Position numbers and translations under genes: made by a program. This document shows positions 61,153 through 64,000 of a stretch of 64,000 bases of DNA, piece by piece. Each line of letters opens with the position of its first letter. Positions within the stretch are counted from its first letter, which is position 1. A model generated the notes under the pieces. That model made no database searches, was not told where the DNA came from, and saw only the letters and a program-made list of their open reading frames with translations. Origin of the DNA: Sipunculus nudus (taxonomy: Eukaryota; Annelida; Sipuncula; Golfingiida; Sipunculidae); NCBI GenBank assembly GCA_026874595.1, contig CM049306.1, positions 65,106,019 through 65,170,018 of the forward strand. Direction: 5' to 3'.

Positions 61153-61973
61153 CAAACAATTAAGGGACCCATGGGTCACATCACTCAGCTGAATTTTGGA
61201 AAATTTTACCAAATGCAAAATTCGTTTTGGTTTTTGATATATATTAGCAGTTGATAAGCCATGAGTAAATGGCCCTGCTAAAATGAAACCCTAAACATTA
61301 CAAAATAATTGACATGAGCCAAGGTTTTAATAATAAACATTAATATATCAACTGAGATAAATTGCTGTAAAATTTAAATGAGCATAAACAAAATTTTTGT
61401 ATGTTTAAAAAAGCCAATTAGATATATATAAATCGCATTTGCACTGTGTTATAAACAAAACTTTTAGCCTAAAACCATTTAATGATGCAATAAGGCAAAC
61501 ATGAGCCTAAATGTTATATGAAAGGATACATTTCATAAACGAAAGAAGTGTGAATTTTATTTAATTTTATTTATCTTATTAAGGTTTAAATAGTTAAATA
61601 AATGGCAATATGAGCTAAAAATTAATACCACGAATATTTGCCCAATATTTCTGATTTACAGTGTTATTCATATCAAAGCCCAGGGGCAACTTAATATATT
61701 AGAGCTATGAATGAAGTGCTACAAAGTATTTATATCTTATTTAATCTTATCAATGAGCACTTACACTAGATCCAAATATTTTATCACATTTGAATGTTAG
61801 GATTCAAATCCTGAATTTTTTTTTAAATTCAAAATTGGTAAAGTTTCAACAAAAAATTAAATTTAGCATTGAAATTATGAGTCATCTTCTTTATAATCCT
61901 GCTGGTTGCTAAAAAAAAGGTGATATTATAAGATTTGTCTTGTTTATTGAACAGGCATGTCAACAGGATAGGG

Positions 61974-62019
<46 letters not shown>

Positions 62020-62118
62020 AAAGGCTCTTTGTGGTAGTTACTCCAGACAGCCTGATCCAGACAGAGGAGCTGGCCAGGAGTGAAGCAGTCACATAACACT
62101 GCATACCACTGGCTTGAT
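61153..62118 (-). mobile_element. Family B element 3' part, minus strand
   Basis: The minus-strand 3' end has TCAGCTGAGT (61183-61192 region), palindrome GACCCATGGGTC at 61166-61177 and the end AATTGTT near 61155. The body on the minus strand matches plus-strand 10870-11240, including the segment around the (GA)n tract at 61976-62015. The 5' end is not visible before the next element end at 62122. Confidence 0.65.
61976..62015. repeat. (GA)n microsatellite
   Basis: About 40 bp of GA dinucleotide. The paralogous plus-strand position near 11030 has a poly-C run instead. The 'SLSLSLSL' frames here are translations of it. Confidence 0.95.
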
Positions 62119-62121
62119 GTA

Positions 62122-63728
62122 AACAAATGACCCATGGGTCATGGCACTCAGCTTTAATTTATGATCATAAAATATGATTTGGAAGAAGGATAGGACAAAT
62201 GTTAGTTTTGTGTTGTAATGAATGATAATTTATAAGGATGATGGCATTTAACTGAAGATATGTAAAGATCTTGATAAAAAATCTTGGAGAGGGAAGTGGG
62301 CTGGTGTCATTTATATTTTTTACATTTGGAAAAAGAACGCTATTGTCACAAAGGTTTTGACTTTATCTACATTGCAGCAGAAGTATTTGAAAAAAAAAAT
62401 GTCCACTATAAGTCATGTTAATTATCATGCTTTTAATGACGGAGTTTACAGTTATTCAATAATTACAGGTTACCTATGCCCAAGAGTAGCACTAGCACAA
62501 ATGATATAAGAGTTTAACTATTTATTAAAAACTAGAATACGGGTAGTCGACAGTTTTTTTCCCTGATTGGTTGAACGAATCTGGAGATATAAGCATGGAT
62601 GTCTACAATGTGAACATGAATTTATGTGGCGCCACCTGTCAAAAAATCAAGAAAGCTATCTTGGATGTATACGCATGACGAATTTTAGGTTATTGGTCAA
62701 ACCACTGCAGAGATATGGGTGATTTTAACCCAAGGCAGACAAACAGATGGACACTGTGCAAATAAGGCTGCAGGTGGCGCCACCATTTTTGTGTACTTTA
62801 TAAAGCTATCCAAGGGCTACATTTGTATAAATTTTTTTTTCCTGATTGCTCAAACGGTTCCCGAGATATGAGCTTGGATGTCTGCAGCGTGAACGTGAAT
62901 GTAGGTGGCGCCACCTGTCAAAAAATCAAGAAAGCTATCTAGAATGTATACGCATGCCGAATTTCAGGTGAATTAGTCAAACCACTGCAGAGATATGAGT
63001 GATTTAACCCAAGCCAGATGAACAGATGGACACTGTGCAAATATGGTTGCAGGTGGCCCCACCATTTTTTGTGTATGTTATAAAGCTATCCAAGGGCTAC
63101 ATTTGTACAAAGTTTTTTTCTTGATTGGTCAAACGGTTCCTGAGATATGTGGGTTTATGTGTGGAAAAAGATGCACAAACAGTTGCTGGGCAGAGAGGAA
63201 AGGTCAGAGGTCAAGGCCAATAGGTAAGGCCCCAATTTTACATGTGACCCGACAATTAGTGCAAGTTTCGAAAAAATCCGTCCAGTAGTCTCAGAGGAGT
63301 TCTCTGGAAACAAATGCGGCGGCAGCAGAACCCGGTCAAAAACATAGTATCAACAAAACTTTGTTTTGGCGGATACAGTTATATAATAAAGACCTAATTT
63401 CTGGCATGTACATAGGATCTATATAGAGGAATATATATGGTAAATATGAGGAAAAACAGATTCAGTGGTTTTGATATTAGGCAGACCTGAAGTGTGAAAA
63501 TAGGTCTGTAATAAAAAATTTAGGTTTTTCCTTAATTTCTCAAAGGAACAAAGTTGCAAAGACCCAGTTTTCAGCTTGGTAGGAGATCTTGTGGACGTCT
63601 AGTATTATGCAGAATTTTGGATTCCTAGGTCTTACGGTTTCAAAACGTGCCACATCTATGGACGGATGGACAGACAGACAATGGACAACGACTACAGCTC
63701 AGATGACTAACAGTCAGCTGAGGTAAAA
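62122..63728 (-). mobile_element. Family B element, minus strand, with nested family F
   Basis: The minus-strand 5' end lies near 63728: the reverse complement begins ACCTCAGCTGACTGTTAGTC, then the hairpin arm and a GTCTGTC tract. The region 63400-63660 is the inverse of 6420-6650 and 23390-23640. The 3' end is ACTCAGC, GACCCATGGGTC (62129-62140) and ATTTGTT. It is interrupted by family F. Pairing these two ends into one element is inference. Confidence 0.6.
62531..63340 (-). mobile_element. Family F element with 279-bp tandem units, minus strand
   Basis: The minus-strand 3' end is ...ATTCTAGTT (plus AACTAGAAT near 62531). The core repeats with a period of 278-279 bp: GTGGCGCCACCTGTCAAAAA at 62627 and 62906, and GGTGGCGCCACC / GGTGGCCCCACC at 62773 and 63051. 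Each unit therefore holds two palindromes. The 5' boundary near 63340 is approximate; sequence there is CGGCGGCAGCAGAACCC. Confidence 0.6.
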
Positions 63729-64000
63729 AAAAAAACATTCCATGGCCAAGGTTGATTTTTATATTTATGCAAATAAATTAAAAATATTGCAAATTCAGTT
63801 TTTAATAAAGTCATATCCTTGAAAAAAAGTCTCTAGCTTCAGCAATTTTCATGGTCAGTGAGTAAATATATTTCCTGATTTTTTTACAAAGTGCATTATG
63901 TGTGGGCCCATGACTAAAAAAAATAAAGCAATACTGACATAATATCTGGTATGATTAGAGGAAATATATAGAGGAACATGTACATATGAAAAATGATCAA
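63729..64000 (-). mobile_element. Family B sequence running off the right edge, minus strand
   Basis: The reverse complement matches 7380-7500: 'gggcccaaacataatgcac', the lysine-rich-looking AT tract and 'aatatattta ctccctta'. It continues beyond the window. Confidence 0.65.

Noticed and set aside
1-64000. tRNA, rRNA, riboswitch or bacterial-type operon
   Set aside because: None was recognised by eye; a tRNA or Rfam covariance scan was not possible here, so small RNAs could be missed.
1-64000. Integrated virus or LTR retrotransposon
   Set aside because: No reverse transcriptase, integrase, capsid or long terminal repeats were recognised in any listed frame.

Overview
The window looks like repeat-dense, AT-rich nuclear DNA from an invertebrate animal, most likely a mollusc and perhaps a bivalve. 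I infer this from one metazoan-type intron-bounded coding exon, a Helitron-type relic, the absence of operons or dense ORFs, and repeat architecture of the kind I associate with molluscan genomes. No species can be named from sequence alone.

Only one convincing host coding segment is present: the last exon of a Neuralized-like RING E3 ubiquitin ligase (5231-5841, + strand), entered through a clear splice acceptor. A broken N-terminal fragment of a Helitron/Pif1-type transposon protein lies at 53153-54381. It has three frameshifts and is followed within about 30 bp by a ~187-bp satellite (54410-56290). Almost all other ORFs are translations of simple or tandem repeats.

Layout. 1-5230: nested non-autonomous mobile elements. 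5231-5841: the RING exon. 5894-9931: a terminal-inverted-repeat DNA transposon split by a second element. 10361-14400: nested copies of the 'AGCTCAGCTGA' family (family B). 14690-46200: about 31 kb of repeat in which one family (E, always minus strand) is nested and tandemly arrayed. It holds ~330-bp, 147/148-bp and 1274-bp tandem repeats and is interrupted by a 3.8-kb family B insertion carrying a family C element inside it. 46200-53100: lower repeat density, AT-rich, with two ancient diverged tandem arrays. 53153-56290: Helitron relic plus satellite. 56300-64000: minus-strand family B pieces, a small hAT-like MITE and a nested family F element.

The main discovery-type signal is a shared terminal grammar in at least five otherwise dissimilar element families (A-F). 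A 5' hairpin is followed by a GTCC/GTCTG microsatellite, often internal tandem repeats, then in several families a 10-13 bp inverse copy of the 5' end, a short 3' hairpin, and CTAGTT or CTTGTT. For three elements the window itself contains a paralogous empty site, and all three place the insertion in a T-rich site without an evident target duplication. This matches Helitron-like, Helentron/HINE-type rolling-circle transposition (inference). Family E copies sit inside the microsatellite of other family E copies in the same orientation, which could build the large array. The array also carries many near-consensus CTCF-like, RFX X-box-like and nuclear-receptor half-site motifs. Any regulatory role for these is untested.
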